Assembly: GCF_043290135.1 (NCBI RefSeq)
Contig: NW_027464588.1
Span: 6,609,501-6,673,500, forward strand
Direction: 5' to 3'
Source: Rhipicephalus microplus
Taxonomy: Eukaryota; Arthropoda; Arachnida; Ixodida; Ixodidae
Length of the DNA stretch: 64,000 nt
Shown: one piece after another, positions 11,019 through 22,357 of the stretch
Layout of the letters: every line of letters begins with the position of its first letter
How positions within the stretch are numbered: position 1 is the stretch's first letter
Notes under the pieces: generated by a model
Told to the model about the DNA's origin: nothing
Database searches by the model: none
What the model saw: only the letters and a program-made list of their open reading frames with translations
Program-made: the position numbers and the translations under genes

Positions 11019-11371
11019 AATACCTAATTTGGTATATGTGACGCTAGCGAAGTGCTCACGAGCGCATCATGATTGTATCATGTAGTCATGCGGTTACATG
11101 ACACGCATTTCTTGATTTTCAGGTTAGGGTCTGTGGCTTTTGTTCGCCATGCAATAATCTCATACCATACCAGTTTTGCAACATGTCATGTGAACGAAAC
11201 CACCGCAAGAACAGCAAGACCATGAAATATATATCATGACATTATTGACATGTCATGATTTTCATGTTATCACTAGTCAAATACGCTTGTCGTAGAGTCA
11301 TGGTATGCCATACCAAGTTTGGTATCGATAACATTATCCAAAAGGCAAGGAGAGCTAAAAGTCCTAGGCGA

Positions 11372-11389
11372 ATAGATAGACAGACAGAC

Positions 11390-11464
<75 letters not shown>

Positions 11465-11479
11465 TAGATAGATAGATAT
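11372..11479 (+). repeat. (GATA)n microsatellite of composite copy 2
   Basis: About 27 GATA units with a few GACA variants. The reverse-complement tract (TATC)n occupies the same place in copy 4 (36505-36559), so the microsatellite is a built-in part of the family. Confidence 0.9.
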
Positions 11480-11530
11480 GCTCAAAGTCACCGAAGTTCG
11501 CTAATAAATGATTCGCATTTAAAACTACAT

Positions 11531-11869
11531 GGCGAAGTTTAAGTCAGGATCACGATGTGATTATGATTATTTAATTATGTGATAGACTTCAAAGCGACAT
11601 TGAACAGCTTGTCCTAGTGACGTGCAGCTTCATATGAGCTGAAAGTTTTGATAGAGTTCTGCGTATAATTGGAATAATGAATCATGTGTTTCAGAAGGCT
11701 CCAATCAAAAATTAGGTTATTAGCCTTTCGAACGCTACGAGCGCGCGACGAGAGTGGACGTGCGTCGCATTGGCTCCCGCTCTTTTTGTGAGGACTGGTG
11801 AAACCCCTCTTCAAATTTAATAAAGATTGACCCTATGTTTTCGTAACATCATTCTGCACCAGAAGGCAC
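11531..11869. other. Unassigned spacer
   Basis: A spacer between the composite repeat and the decayed LINE. Around 11740-11830 there is a GC-rich patch followed by TTTAATAAAGATTGA, which contains a polyadenylation-like AATAAA, but no direct repeat partner or ORF supports a specific call. Confidence 0.4.
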
Positions 11870-12007
11870 CTCTCTCATCCAGGTAGGCCAATTTTGCGGA
11901 ATTATATGTCCACTTGTTGACCTGACCTCGTGGGAGCTACGCTCGGCCGACCGGGCGTTGCACCTAACGCCGACTGCGTGTAAACTTCTCCACGACCACA
12001 GCCACAG

Positions 12008-13846
12008 ATGGCGGCCACTGCTCTCTGTGGATATGATCCCACGACGTTGGCGTGGAAAGAGATTTCTACCCCAGTGCCCGAAAACTGCGCTCGACCAACG
12101 GATATCGTGGATGAGGGACTGTTCGCCGTGGTGGCCCTCCGCAAGCGTCGTCAGCAACCCTAAGTTACGAAGGGCTCGGCTACCAATAAGGCCACGTCCG
12201 CGAACATTCCACCCGAGAAGAAGACATCCCGTGTATCGTGGCGGCCTACCGCTATGCCCCGTATTGCAGCAGAAGACTTCACCATCGTGCTGAAGCGTCG
12301 TGTCATGGTGGATCTCAAAGCTATTTTCAACCAAGTGACTTGAGCGCCAAGCTCGCCTTGTACTTGAACGCAACCAATAGTGACTCTATCAGTGTGTGAC
12401 CCATGTAGGAGCAAAATATCATTGTTGTCTCAACCAAAGACATCAACTCTGCAAACCTTCTCTCACAAGAATTCTCGCTCGAAACATTCACAAGACCCCC
12501 TGCCAATGATCGGCCTCGCCAAGATCAGTGGGGAAGTGGGCCGTGGCGTCATTACGCTGCACGAGCAGCAGACTTCCGCCTCCTTGAAAACAAAGATCCA
12601 TAGGCGTGGTGGAAGCATCGCTTTTAGCAGAAAGTTGGCAATACTTCGACGGCTCTTTTTTCCAGGGCCGCCACGTGCCACGTTTCGTGCACTAAACAGC
12701 GTCGTGACACCAGTACGCGAATATATTTAAACGCACCATTCCAGCCTGCTACCAGTTTGGGATGGTGGGTCACCGGGTATAGCTGTGTTCCAGACGGACG
12801 ACGAATGATGTGGTCATTGTGGTCAAGTTGCGGGTGCTTCTGAGAAGGAGATTGCACCGCATGAATGCACGCCATCGTGCCTTGTGTGCGGCGAGGTACA
12901 CTTCCCCGGATCCCATGCCTGCAAAGCAAGGTTTCGCCGCCTGCAGCAGCCGGGCGGGCATCATGGCAGTCGCGGCTCGTCGAAGCAGTTGTTAACGCCC
13001 AAGACATCTGGCGTCGTACCAGACGCACGTCAGCCGGGAGCTACCAACTAAGCCACGGAGAACCCTGCTACTGGAGGGACCCGTCAATAAGCACGACCTC
13101 CACTTAAGACACCGTCACAGCAAACGTCATCCAAGACACCTGACCAGGGTGCCCCCGTGCTCCAAGCTTGGGACTTTCCACCTTTGACTGATGCCAGCGC
13201 CCGTAAGCAGCCGAACAAAAAAACAGCTTCTCAGGTAGACAACAAAGTGAGGGCTGCCTCTTCCTCCTCTTGCTGTTCCTGGCCCGCCTCCTCCCCAAAT
13301 TCCTCAAGCTCAAACAAGACCTTGCTGTGCTGCGGGCACAGAACGCGCAGCTTCAAGCCTAAATTGCTGCCTTGGAGACAGGTAGTCCACCAGTCCTCCC
13401 CGTGTCACTCCCCACCAATATTACCATTCTTGCTCCAGAGCCGATGGCCATGTGCACCATTCCGTCCATCTCAGAGCCTTCTAACGCTAAAGAACGTTTT
13501 CAGGCTATTAAAAGAACTATGACTGCTATAAGGACACAACTCACCACCGTCAGCAAAAGCCTGGAAACTTTTTCCAATATTGTTACCCAACAGGTGACGA
13601 GTAACAATAATACTTGGCTCCATGGCGTAAACTCTCTAAACCCAAGGGCTAATCCTCTGAAGGAAGTTAATCGTCCCTTTAAATTTTCACACGCAATCAG
13701 CCTCGCTGAAACCTCCGAAGACTCCGAGCTCCTACTTGCACAGGGCGCGGAAGTAGGAGCAGAGTCCCTCCTAGCCTCCACAAGTTCTCCATATAGCGAC
13801 CAAACTGCTCCACGTCACCACATAGAAAACCTCAGTTATTCGCTTT
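12008..13846 (+). pseudogene. LINE ORF1 remnant
   Basis: A candidate ATG at 12008 opens MAATALCGYD, and coding-like sequence then passes through several frames. Around 12880-12930 the translation CLVCGEVHFPGSHAC matches the Cys/His spacing of the last knuckle of the ORF1 at 4345-6388 (CX2CX3HX6C). Farther on, a segment LKLKQDLAVLRAQNAQL (about 13300-13350) resembles the coiled-coil part of the same protein. The last open stretch ends in a TAA at 13846-13848. It would have encoded an RNA-binding protein; stops and frameshifts leave it dead. Confidence 0.7.
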
Positions 13847-13852
13847 AACTCA

Positions 13853-14047
13853 ACGGAACTGTAGCGGCTTCAAAGATAGAGCCACACAGGCCCACTTTCA
13901 TCTCTATCTCGAAACATTTGAGCACCTGAGCACCGTCATTGCCCTTGAAGAGCCCGGCAATGCCGTGCGCCCCTCAGGTTATAACACTTTTCAACGTGAC
14001 CCATTCATCTGCCTTCTTGTACATAAAACCTTAACTATTCAAGGGGT
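13853..14047 (+). pseudogene. LINE endonuclease, N-terminal fragment
   Basis: Translation of about 13860-14034 gives NCSGFKDRATQAHF, then VIALEEPGNAVRPSGY, matching the start of an APE-type endonuclease (compare WNCRGF and VIALQEPG in the intact ORF2 at 743-4342). The reading is cut by the Ruka inserted after 14047, and 14035-14047 is the left copy of the target duplication CTATTCAAGGGGT. Confidence 0.8.
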
Positions 14048-14095
14048 TGATTGATTGATTGATATGTGGGGTTTAACGTCCCAAAACCACTATAT
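14048..14095 (-). mobile_element. Ruka SINE, 3' piece (split by gypsy element)
   Basis: The 3' end of a minus-strand Ruka: an (ATCA)n tail, seen as TGATTGATTGATTGAT, then the reverse complement of TTTTGGGACGTTAAACCCC. It ends at 14095 in ATAT, where the gypsy LTR begins. The rest of the SINE is at 19207-19403. Confidence 0.95.
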
Positions 14096-14243
14096 TGTTA
14101 CGGGAGGGAGACTGACTCAGAGGGGTAGTCACCGGTCACCGATGTCTTTACAGCCGGTTAGGCGAGCAGCGCCAGCCACACAGATTAGCTCGTGCCAGTC
14201 TATCTGCTTCGTCTTCTTCAGCTCCATGCACTGGCACGTAGCA
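14096..14243 (-). repeat. 3' LTR of the gypsy element
   Basis: A 148-bp direct repeat of 19055-19202 with TG...CA ends. On the minus strand it is preceded by a G-rich stretch (CCGCCGCCGGGGGTCA, 14244-14259) that is a weak candidate polypurine tract. Confidence 0.95.
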
Positions 14244-14277
14244 TGACCCCCGGCGGCGGAGGCACCGTCCCAGTGCT

Positions 14278-17200
14278 TTAAAGGTCGTTATCTGACGCAT
14301 TATTGTAGGGCTTGATCCGCGAGACGTGTACGATATCACTGGGCCGCATAGTAGATGATGATGGACAGATGGGGCTGATCTCGTAGGTGACAGGTGTTAC
14401 TTGACGCAATATACGGTAGGGTCCCGTGTAATGAGACAGAAGTTTTTCGAATAGGCCCAGCCGACGATGAGGGGAGCGGAGTAAAACGAGGGTACCGGGA
14501 GCGAAATGTACGTCTCCATGTTCCGCATCATACCGACGGCATTGGTTGGTTTGCGACGCCATCAGCCGAGCGTGAGCGAGCTGACGGGCATGATCGGCTC
14601 GCGCAATCGCGTCGCGGGCATACTCGCTGGTGGACGAGGTGTGAGCTGAGATGACTGTGTCCAGTGGTAAAGTCGGGTCTCTTCCGTACAATAAGTGGAA
14701 CGGCGAAAAGCCCGCTCTGTCGTGACGGGATGAATTATACGCGAAAGCTGCGTAGGGTAAGGCAAGGTCCCAGTCTCGGCGGTCGGGTGACACGTACATA
14801 GCGAGCATATTTGTTAAAGTGCGGTTAAATCGTTCCGTGAGGCCGTTTGTTTGAGGGTGGTAAGCGGTTGTCAGTGTGTGCTGCGTGGATCAAGAACGCA
14901 GAATGTCGGCGATGACTTGAGATAGAAATGTACGGCCACGGTCTGTGAGAAGCTGTCTCGGGGCACCGTGAATCAATATAACGTCCCGTAACAAGAAGTC
15001 AGCGACGTCGGTTGCACAGCTGGTCGGTAGAGCTCGCGTAATAGCGTAGCGTGTAGCGTAGTCTGTCATAACGGCTATCCATTTGTTTCCCAATGTTGAT
15101 GTGGGAAAAGGATCAAGCAGGTCTAACCCAACACGGTAAAATGGTTCCGCGGGTATGTCAATTGGTTGAAGATGACCAGCGGGTCGCAGCGACGGTGTCT
15201 TACGACGTTGGCATAGGTCACATGTGGCGACGTATCGGCGTACCGAACGAGCAAGGCCTGGCCAGAAAAAACGGCGCCGGACGCGCTCGCACGTGCGGGA
15301 TACGCCGAGGTGTCCAGCCGTGGGAGCGTCGTGAAGTTCGGTGAGAACACAGTGGCGCAAATGCTTAGGCACAACAATGAGAAGGTCGGGCCCGTCTGGT
15401 CGGAAACTGCGACGGTATAGCACACCCTTTTGGATGACAAAGTAGCGGACGGAAGCATCATTTGTGGAGGATTCTATACGGCTGATGATGTCAAGCAGCT
15501 CTGGATCACGCTTCTGTTCTTCCCCAATATTAAGGAAGTCGGAGGACACTGACAAGATAGAGTTCTCCGTGGGCTCGTCAGTGTCCTCGGGATCGTCGAC
15601 AGGGTACCGGGATAGGCAATCGGCATCACGGTGTAGGTGGCCAGATTTGTAGACCACCGAATAGGAAAACTCTTGCAGGCGCAAAGCCCAGCGACCAAGG
15701 CGGCCTGATGGATCTTTCAGAGAGTTCAGCCAGCAGAGTGCGTGGTGGTCGGTAACTACCGAAAATGGGCGTCCGTATAGATAAGGGCGAAATTTCGCCA
15801 CCGCCCATACAAGAGCCAAGCACTCACGCTCTGTTATCAAATAGTTACGTTCAGGGGCGGATAAGAGACGGCTGGCATATGCAATAACGCAATCATGGCC
15901 ATGTTGTTTCTGAGCCAGCACTGCACCAATGCCATGCCCACTTGCATCTGTACGGATTTCCGTAGGGGCAGCAGGGTTGAAGTGTGCCAGAATCGGAGGG
16001 GCAGTGAGAAGAGCGACGAGGGTCGAGAACGCAGAAGCCTCTTCGGAGCCCCATGAAAACGGGACTTCTTTCTTGGGGAGCTGCGTAAGCGGCCTCGCTA
16101 TGTGCGCGAAATTTTTCACGAAGCGTCGGAAGTAGGAGCATAATCCGATAAAGCTGCGTACATCCTTCGCAGATCGTGGTACAGGAAAGTTTTTGACGGC
16201 GCTGATTTTTGCCGGGTCTGGTTGTACACCGTTGGCGTCTACTAAATGGCCAAGCACTGTGATTTGATGGCGTCTAAAGTGACACTTGGACGAGTTGAGC
16301 TGCAGGCCAGCGCGACGGAAGATTCCCAGGATAGCTGAGAGGCGCTCTATGTGAGTTTCAAAAGTTGGTGAAAAGACAATGACGCCGTCCAAGTAGCACA
16401 AACAGGTGGACCATTTGAATCCTCTGAGCAGGGAGTCCATCATTCGTTCGAAGGTGGCTGGAGCGTTACAAAAGCCGAAGGGCATGACCTTGAATTGATA
16501 TAGGCCATCGGTGGTGATGAATGCCGTTTTTTCACGGTTCATTTCATCTACCTCTATCTGCCAGTAGCCGGAACGAAGGTCAATGGAGGAAAAATAGTGG
16601 GACCCGTAGAGGCAATCAAGCGCATCATCTATTCGTGGCAGAGGGTACACGTCTTTTTTGGTAATTTTGTTTAGGTGTCGATAATCCACACAGAAACGCC
16701 TTGCACCGTCTTTATTGCGGACTAGCACTACAGGAGAAGCCCAAGGACTGCAAGATGGCTCAATGATGTCCTTGGCGAGCATTTTGTCGACCTCACTTTG
16801 GATGATGTGACGCTCGGCTGCCGACACCCGATATGGACGCCTATGAATAGGATGCTCATTACCAGTGTTTATGCGGTGGCTCATACCGGTAGCTTTCCCC
16901 AACGGACGGCCGCTGATGTCAAAAACGTCGATGTAGGACAGCAGAACCCGGTGGAGCTCATCAGTCTGCTGCGGCGTTAAGTTGGAAGCGATCATCGAAG
17001 TAATAGCGCTGTCGGAGCAAGTGGAAGACTGATGTTGAGCGTGGGGGTCAGAAGGGGCGGCCATCACGAAAACATCTACCGCATTGTCTTCTAAGGTGCA
17101 GAGCAACGCCAAAGAGTTCCCTTGTGGCAAAACTTGAGGTGTCAAGCTAAAGTTGACAACTGGGAGGCATGTAGAATTTCCTGCGACGGACAGAATGGTG

Positions 17201-18981
17201 TGCGGTAATGTAATGCCACGGCTTAAGAGAACATCGGTGATAGGGGTCAGAAAATAGTCACCGTCGGGGACTGGTGGCATTGAGACGAGCTCTATGTAGG
17301 TCAGTGTCTGTGGAGGGAGGCGCGCGTGTCCCGTTGTGCAGAGGCGACTCGGCCGTTGTATAAGAGGTTCTGTTGCGGGAAAGTGTTGACGGAACGTACT
17401 GGTCGAACAGTCTATGAGGGCAGAATGCGCGGACAGGAAGTCGAGGCCTAAGATTACGTCGTGGGGGCATTTGTCAAGGACAGTGAAGAGAACAACTGTG
17501 TGTCGATCCGCAATGCTCACACGAGCGGAGCACATTCCAACGATAGATGCTATTCCACCATCCGCGACCCGGACGAACTGAGTGGTCGCAGGTGTGAGAA
17601 CCTTCTGGAGCTTGCGGCGAAAATCACTCGTCATCGCGGAAAATTGGGCGCCGGTGTCGACAAGAGCAGTGACATGTACGCCGTCTACTTGTACGTCTAT
17701 GAGGTTCCGTTTTGTCGGTCTCGTCAAAAGAGGATTTTCGGTCAGTCCAAGCGGTGCAGCGCCACCTCCGGGGGCTGCAACGCTTAGTTTTCCGTCGGAG
17801 AACCTCGTGGGAAGGCGGGGGAAGATGGTCGGCGGGGCTGTGGAGAACGAGACTGGCGACGTTGGGGGTGGAGAGCGGGAGTAGCGGTGTTCAGAAGCAG
17901 GTTCCTGGGCAAAATGGTCGCGGCTGGTCTCATGGCGATAGGCAGGACGGGCATAGAAGGGACAAGAGGACGGTTGTGCAGGAGGACCCCAGCAACTTCT
18001 GCAATGACGAGAAATGTGCCCGATTCTGTGACACGAGAAGCATATCGGCTTGTCATCTTGTGTTCGCCATGCGGACGGATTACGGAACGTTGAGGGAGAG
18101 CTGGTCTGGAAGGGACGTGCAGGCGTGTATCGGGGCTGGTAGTCGGTGCGGGGAGGCGGTGAGATAGAGTGAATTTCCAAGCTGGCGATTTCCTGCCGGA
18201 CGACTGCTTGAATGAGAGGCGACGTAATTGGCGGAGAGGGGTCAGGGTACGTTGGTCCGACCTTAGCTGGAGCAGCCGCTTCAAGCTCCCGCCTGACGAT
18301 TTGCGTCAAGTTGTCACAGGTGTCTGGTGGATGATATGTGTCGATACACGAGGACGTCGCAGTGGTGTTCGGGAGGCGCTGGAACTGATGGGAGATGCGT
18401 CTGCTTTTAGCTTGTTGGAACCGGTGGCATTCTTGAATAATCGCATCAACAGAAGTCACATTGTTGAATACCAACAAGTTGAACGCATTGTCGGCGATAC
18501 CCTTTAGGATATGGGCAACTTTTTCAGGTTCAGACATATTTTCGTCAGCTTGGCGGCATAGTGAAAGGACAGCCTGAATATAACCAATGTAGGGCTCCGT
18601 GGAAGATTGTGCGCGAGTCGACAACTCATTTTTCGCAGCTTCACGACGACCAGAGATGTTGCCAAAAAGCTCACGGATCTTTGCCTTGAAGCTGTCCCAG
18701 CTTGTTATGTCATGTTCGTGGTTATCAAACCAAACACGAGGCGTTCCGTCGAGATAAAGGATGACGTTTGCGAGCATAAGGGTGGGATCCCACCTGTAAG
18801 TGGCGCTCACGCGTTCGTAGAGGCGTAGCCACTGGTCGACGTCGGAACCCTCGCTGCCCGAGAACACGCCGGGGTCTTTGAGCGTGGGAAGCGTCACGAA
18901 AGTTGTTGCGGGCGCTGGGTTGACAGGTCGGGCAGAAGGGGGAACGACCGGAGAGGAGGTAGCCGAGTCTTGAGTGGTCAT
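14278..18981 (-). pseudogene. Gypsy Gag-Pol polyprotein with one nonsense codon and a mutated RT active site
   Basis: One frame of 1567 codons opens with ATG at 18981. A Gag domain fills about residues 25-200 (PGVFSGSEGSDVDQWL), with one zinc knuckle C314FSCHRIGHISRHC327. The protease has DTGA with Asp442. In the reverse transcriptase the box expected as Y-x-D-D reads YLDG at 863-866: the second catalytic Asp is Gly (codon at 16384-16386). RNase H (TDASGHGIGAVLAQ) and the integrase HHCC zinc domain (H...H...CDLC) and catalytic core follow. A TGA at 14890-14892 (codon 1364) stops the frame inside the integrase core, and the same frame continues as TAYHPQTNGLTERFN to a GPY-type C-terminus (HYTGPYRIL). 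Both changes are single-base substitutions by inspection. Gag and Pol share one frame with no shift site. Confidence 0.93.
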
Positions 18982-19032
18982 GTTGTTAGCCGCGAGGGAG
19001 CGTCCGCTTCGGAGTTCCGTGGCGAGGACGGG

Positions 19033-19050
19033 GATCGCACAACTCCACCA
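19033..19050 (-). promoter_or_regulatory. Putative primer-binding site of the gypsy element
   Basis: Four bases inside the 5' LTR the minus strand reads TGGTGGAGTTGTGCGATC. It starts with TGG, as expected for pairing with the CCA end of a tRNA. I have not assigned the tRNA. Confidence 0.55.
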
Positions 19051-19054
19051 AATA

Positions 19055-19202
19055 TGTTACGGGAAGGAGACTGACTCAGAGGGGTAGTCACCGATCACCG
19101 ATGTATTTACAGCCGGTTAGGCGAGCAGCGCCAGCCACACAGATTAGCTCGTGCCAGTCTATCTGCTTCGTCTTCTTCAGCTCCATGCACTGGCACGTAG
19201 CA
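19055..19202 (-). repeat. 5' LTR of the gypsy element
   Basis: A 148-bp LTR with TG...CA ends. It differs from the other LTR at three sites near its outer end. It is followed directly by the ATAT duplication. Confidence 0.95.
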
Positions 19203-19206
19203 ATAT

Positions 19207-19403
19207 GATTATGAGAGACGCCGTAGTGGAGGGCTCCGGAAATTTAGACCACCTGGGGTTCTTTAACGTGCACCGAAATCTGAGTACGCGGGCCTACAAC
19301 ATTTCCGCCTCCATCGGAAAGGCAGCCGCCGCAGCCGGGATTTGAACCCGCGCCCTGCGGGTCAGCAGCCGAGTACCTTAGCCACTAGACCACCGCGGCG
19401 GGG
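19207..19403 (-). mobile_element. Ruka SINE, 5' piece with complete tRNA-like head
   Basis: This piece joins 14048-14095 to give a full-length SINE once the gypsy element is taken out. On the minus strand it begins CCCCGCCGCGGTGGTC, with an A box GGTCTAGTGGCTAAGG and a B box GGTTCAAATCC. The target duplication CTATTCAAGGGGT is at 14035-14047 and 19404-19416, perfect over 13 bp. A short frame over this stretch and the LTR is not a gene. Confidence 0.95.
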
Positions 19404-19945
19404 CTATTCAAGGGGTCGACCTCGAAAGTTCAATACTGTACTCGTACACTATGTTTAGGGTTTTTTCCCTGCGCAGAACCGACCCCCAGTGCACATCCTC
19501 AATATTTATTGCAAACCTAAACTCAAAAACATCACAATCGCTGACTTCTTCGACAGGGCACTGAAGGTCACTGGGCATGACTCCCTTTTAATAGTGGGTG
19601 GCTTCAACGCCCCTAGCAAACTTTAGGGCTATCGCAAGGAATAGGTGCGTGAAAGGTAACTTGCGCAGCTAACTTCCACGCTGGTCATATGAATCTTCAG
19701 ACAGACCCCGCGCAACCATTTAGTGTAGGTAGCTCTGTCAGCCAGGACACCTTCCCCGACCTAACATTCACGAAAAACATCAGACACGCAGACTGGTTCA
19801 ATATCGAGGGAACCCTCGAGAGTGACCACTGCATTCTCAACACTACATTTTCTACACGAACCCTACAACGCCCCGTCGCACATGCTCACCTACCAAGCTG
19901 GGAAGCTTTCCGGCAGCTCTTATCTGCCTCTCCTATCATGGAGAT
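19404..19945 (+). pseudogene. LINE endonuclease, C-terminal fragment
   Basis: Frame-shifted translations give HILNIYCKPKLKNIT, LLIVGGFNAPSK (a diverged GDFNA box) and then DTFPDLTF and ESDHCILNTTF (the SDH catalytic block). The last block lies in a frame opened by an ATG at 19689. That frame runs on into the CR1-like insertion, so the apparent long protein is a chimera of two LINEs. The junction lies near 19945-19990. Confidence 0.75.
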
Positions 19946-19949
19946 CGGT

Positions 19950-21998
19950 TATTGCCAGTGGTTATTGCTTTGTATTTTTCTTGATAGCTTACTGCCACGT
20001 TATAGAGAACTAAGCGTTGATTACATATGGAATTCCTTCAAACAACAGGTCTATCAATTAATCAACAAACATATACCGTTGCGGCGCGTTTATAGTAACA
20101 CTAATGCTCCCTGGTTTACCCGTTATTTGAAACGATTGTCTAAGAAGAAAGCCAGGCTCTATCGTACTGCCAAGAAATCTACTGGGCCGCAACGCTGGTC
20201 AGCCTACAAATTAGCAGCCGCATCTTACACCAAGGTCCTTCTAACAGCAAAACGTACCTTTTTTCAGTCAACTCTACCGTTATTGTTAAAGACAAATCCT
20301 AAGCGTTTCTGGAGCATAATGAAGCCTAAAAACGACACCACAATAAGCCTGGTTGATAATCGCGGTGTACCAGTTTCTAGCCATCTGTGCGCATCGCTGT
20401 TAAATAATAGCTTCGCCAGGTCTTTTTGTAACCCGGTTGTAGATAATTTTCCAGATCTTCAGTGCGTAAATTTTTTCCCAATGGACCCTATAGTTTTCGA
20501 TCCAACTGGAATTTCTGGCGTCATCAGCAGCCTGAAACTGTCTTCTTCATGTGGCCCTGACGGTATTAATTAAAAATTTCTGAAGAATACTAAAGAGTAT
20601 ATGTCGATTATATTATATTGCCTTTACACTAAAGGTTTCGATGACGGTTACTTGCCTAAAGATTGGAAAACAGGCCGGTTGGTACCCCTTCACAAATCGG
20701 GCGACGCACATAACCCCTCGAATTACCGACCCATCTCACTTACTTCAGTTCCATGCAAAATTCTTGAGCACATAATTTTTTCCAATCTTGTTAAGCATTT
20801 AGAATCAAATAAGTTCTTGCATTACTCGCAGCACGGTTTCCGGAAATTATTTTCGTGTGAAACACAACTAATCACGTTTACTAACGATCTGCATGTATTT
20901 CTTGATTCAGGTTTTGTGACTGACTGTATATTTCTAGATTTTTCAAAAGCATTCGATAAAGTAAATCACCAGCTACTATTACATAAACTCAGCCATTTGA
21001 AAATTGATCCACAAGTACTACAGTTTATCCGAATCTTTCTTGCTAACCGCACGCAGTTTGTATCCATTAACGAAACTGACTCTCCCGAGGTGGCGGTACA
21101 TTCAGGAGTACCTCAGGGTTCTGTGCTGGGGCCTTTACTGTTTCTAATATACATTAACGACCTGCCTTCTAACATTTGTTCTCCAGTTTGTCTTTTTGCT
21201 GATGACTGTGTGCTTTACCGTAAAATTACTAACGATACTGATATTGCCTGTCTACAATCCGACCTTAACAACATTATTTCCTGGTGTAACCTCTGGCACA
21301 TGGATCTTAACGTTTCTAAATGTAAATCAATGAGAATTTCGCGTAACAAACTACCTAGCCCTGATTACTTTCTTAAAGATACCTTACTAGAGTCAGTTGA
21401 ATCTTACAAATATCTCGGTGTGCACATAACCAATAACCTATCCTGGGCGCGCCAAATTGAATATGTAACATCTAATGCAAACCGCATGCTAGGCTACTTG
21501 AAAAGAAATTTCTCGCTGTCCCCGTCTTCCTTAAAAAAGCAGCTATATATAACCTACGTGCGCCCTAGGCTTGAATATGCTTCCTCAGTTTGGGACCCTG
21601 GCTATGTAACACTATCTAATAAAATTGAAGCTGCGCAAAACCGCTCCGCGAGGTTCATACTTTCTAACTATCACCGCACTTCCAGTGTTACTAACATGAA
21701 ATCCAGCCTTGACCTTGCTCCTCTTGCTACTCGCCGGAAACTTGCTCGCCTTTGTGTGCTGCGTGAAGCGTATCACCATAACCCCATACTTAAATCACGT
21801 TGGCTCAATCCTCCTTTTTTCCTATCTAAACGCCTCGACCATCATTACAATGTTCATATTCCGCGCCAAATTACCGTAACATACTCCCATTCTTTTTTAC
21901 CAAAAACATGCCATGATTGGAACAACCTGCCTGCGTCACTAGTCACGATTACTAATCATGAACGCTTTCGGGCGGCACTAGAAAATTTTATGCATTGA
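19950..21998 (+). pseudogene. CR1-like reverse transcriptase with one in-frame stop
   Basis: The frame encodes the region before the RT, the RT and the conserved C-terminus (FLPKTCHDWNNLPAS), ending at TAA 21996-21998. A TAA at 20571-20573, after SSSCGPDGIN, interrupts it; the same frame resumes at once and has an ATG at 20601. The catalytic FADD is at 21195-21206 and the downstream thumb-like region is intact. Apart from the missing N-terminus the single stop is the only coding lesion I see, so the copy is fairly young. It would act in target-primed reverse transcription. Confidence 0.85.
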
Positions 21999-22357
21999 TG
22001 TGCTCAACGCGTTTTCTTTTTCCCTGGTTTTGTTTGCTGCTGTTCGGTTACCGTTCATTTATGTATCGCAAATACGTTGTGCCATGTTGTAATTTTTTTT
22101 TCTTTTTTTCTATTTTTTTCTTTTTTTTTTCGCGGTGCTTCCTTGTTTGATTTTGATTTTTTGATTCCTTGTTTGATTAGTCGCGGTGCTTCCTGTTGTC
22201 GCGGTGCTTCATTTACACGTTGTTCTCGAGTGTTGTACGCATGTACTGAATGTGATTTGTTTTTCATGTTTCAATTGTATTTTTTTTCTTCTAAACCCAC
22301 TCCCCTCTATAATGCTGTATGCCCTGAGGGTACAATAAATAAATAAATAAATAAATA
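19950..22357 (+). mobile_element. CR1-like LINE, 5'-truncated, inserted in the older LINE
   Basis: The reverse transcriptase has the CR1/L2 style (DFSKAFDKVNHQLLL, SGVPQGSVLGPLLF, FADD) and no RNase H follows. The endonuclease is missing, so the copy is 5'-truncated. The 3' UTR has T-rich tracts and ends in an (AATA)n microsatellite at 22331-22357. The host LINE resumes right after it. I find no certain target duplication. Confidence 0.8.

Larger units (their letters stand above)
9663..11530 (-). repeat. Composite repeat copy 2, reverse orientation
   Basis: Read on the minus strand, the order matches copy 4: microsatellite end (about 11372-11530, with GCGAACTTCGGTGACTTTGAGCAT), tandem units (about 10430-11340), GC-rich module (about 10080-10420), further units (9790-10080) and the hairpin end (9663-9730, ATCCCACGAACAGTGGGAAT). 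A Ruka SINE at 10817-11018 interrupts the units. Total length without the SINE is about 1.65 kb. No protein is encoded. Confidence 0.75.
14096..19202 (-). mobile_element. Ty3/gypsy LTR retrotransposon
   Basis: Two 148-bp LTRs (14096-14243 and 19055-19202) start TGTTACGGGA and end GGCACGTAGCA, and differ at three positions by eye (about 2%). ATAT is duplicated at 14092-14095 and 19203-19206. The element lies on the minus strand, so 19055-19202 is the 5' LTR. A single gag-pol frame fills 18981-14278. The order protease, RT, RNase H, integrase is the Ty3/gypsy order. No envelope gene is visible. Low LTR divergence implies it is young compared with the LINE that holds it. Two lesions in the polyprotein make it non-autonomous now. 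Confidence 0.95.

Noticed and set aside
14096..19202. Endogenous retrovirus with an envelope gene
   Set aside because: After the integrase C-terminus only about 35 bp remain before the 3' LTR, so there is no room for an envelope gene.
19151..19345. A 64-codon gene across the gypsy LTR and the SINE
   Set aside because: It spans two unrelated mobile elements and has no domain.
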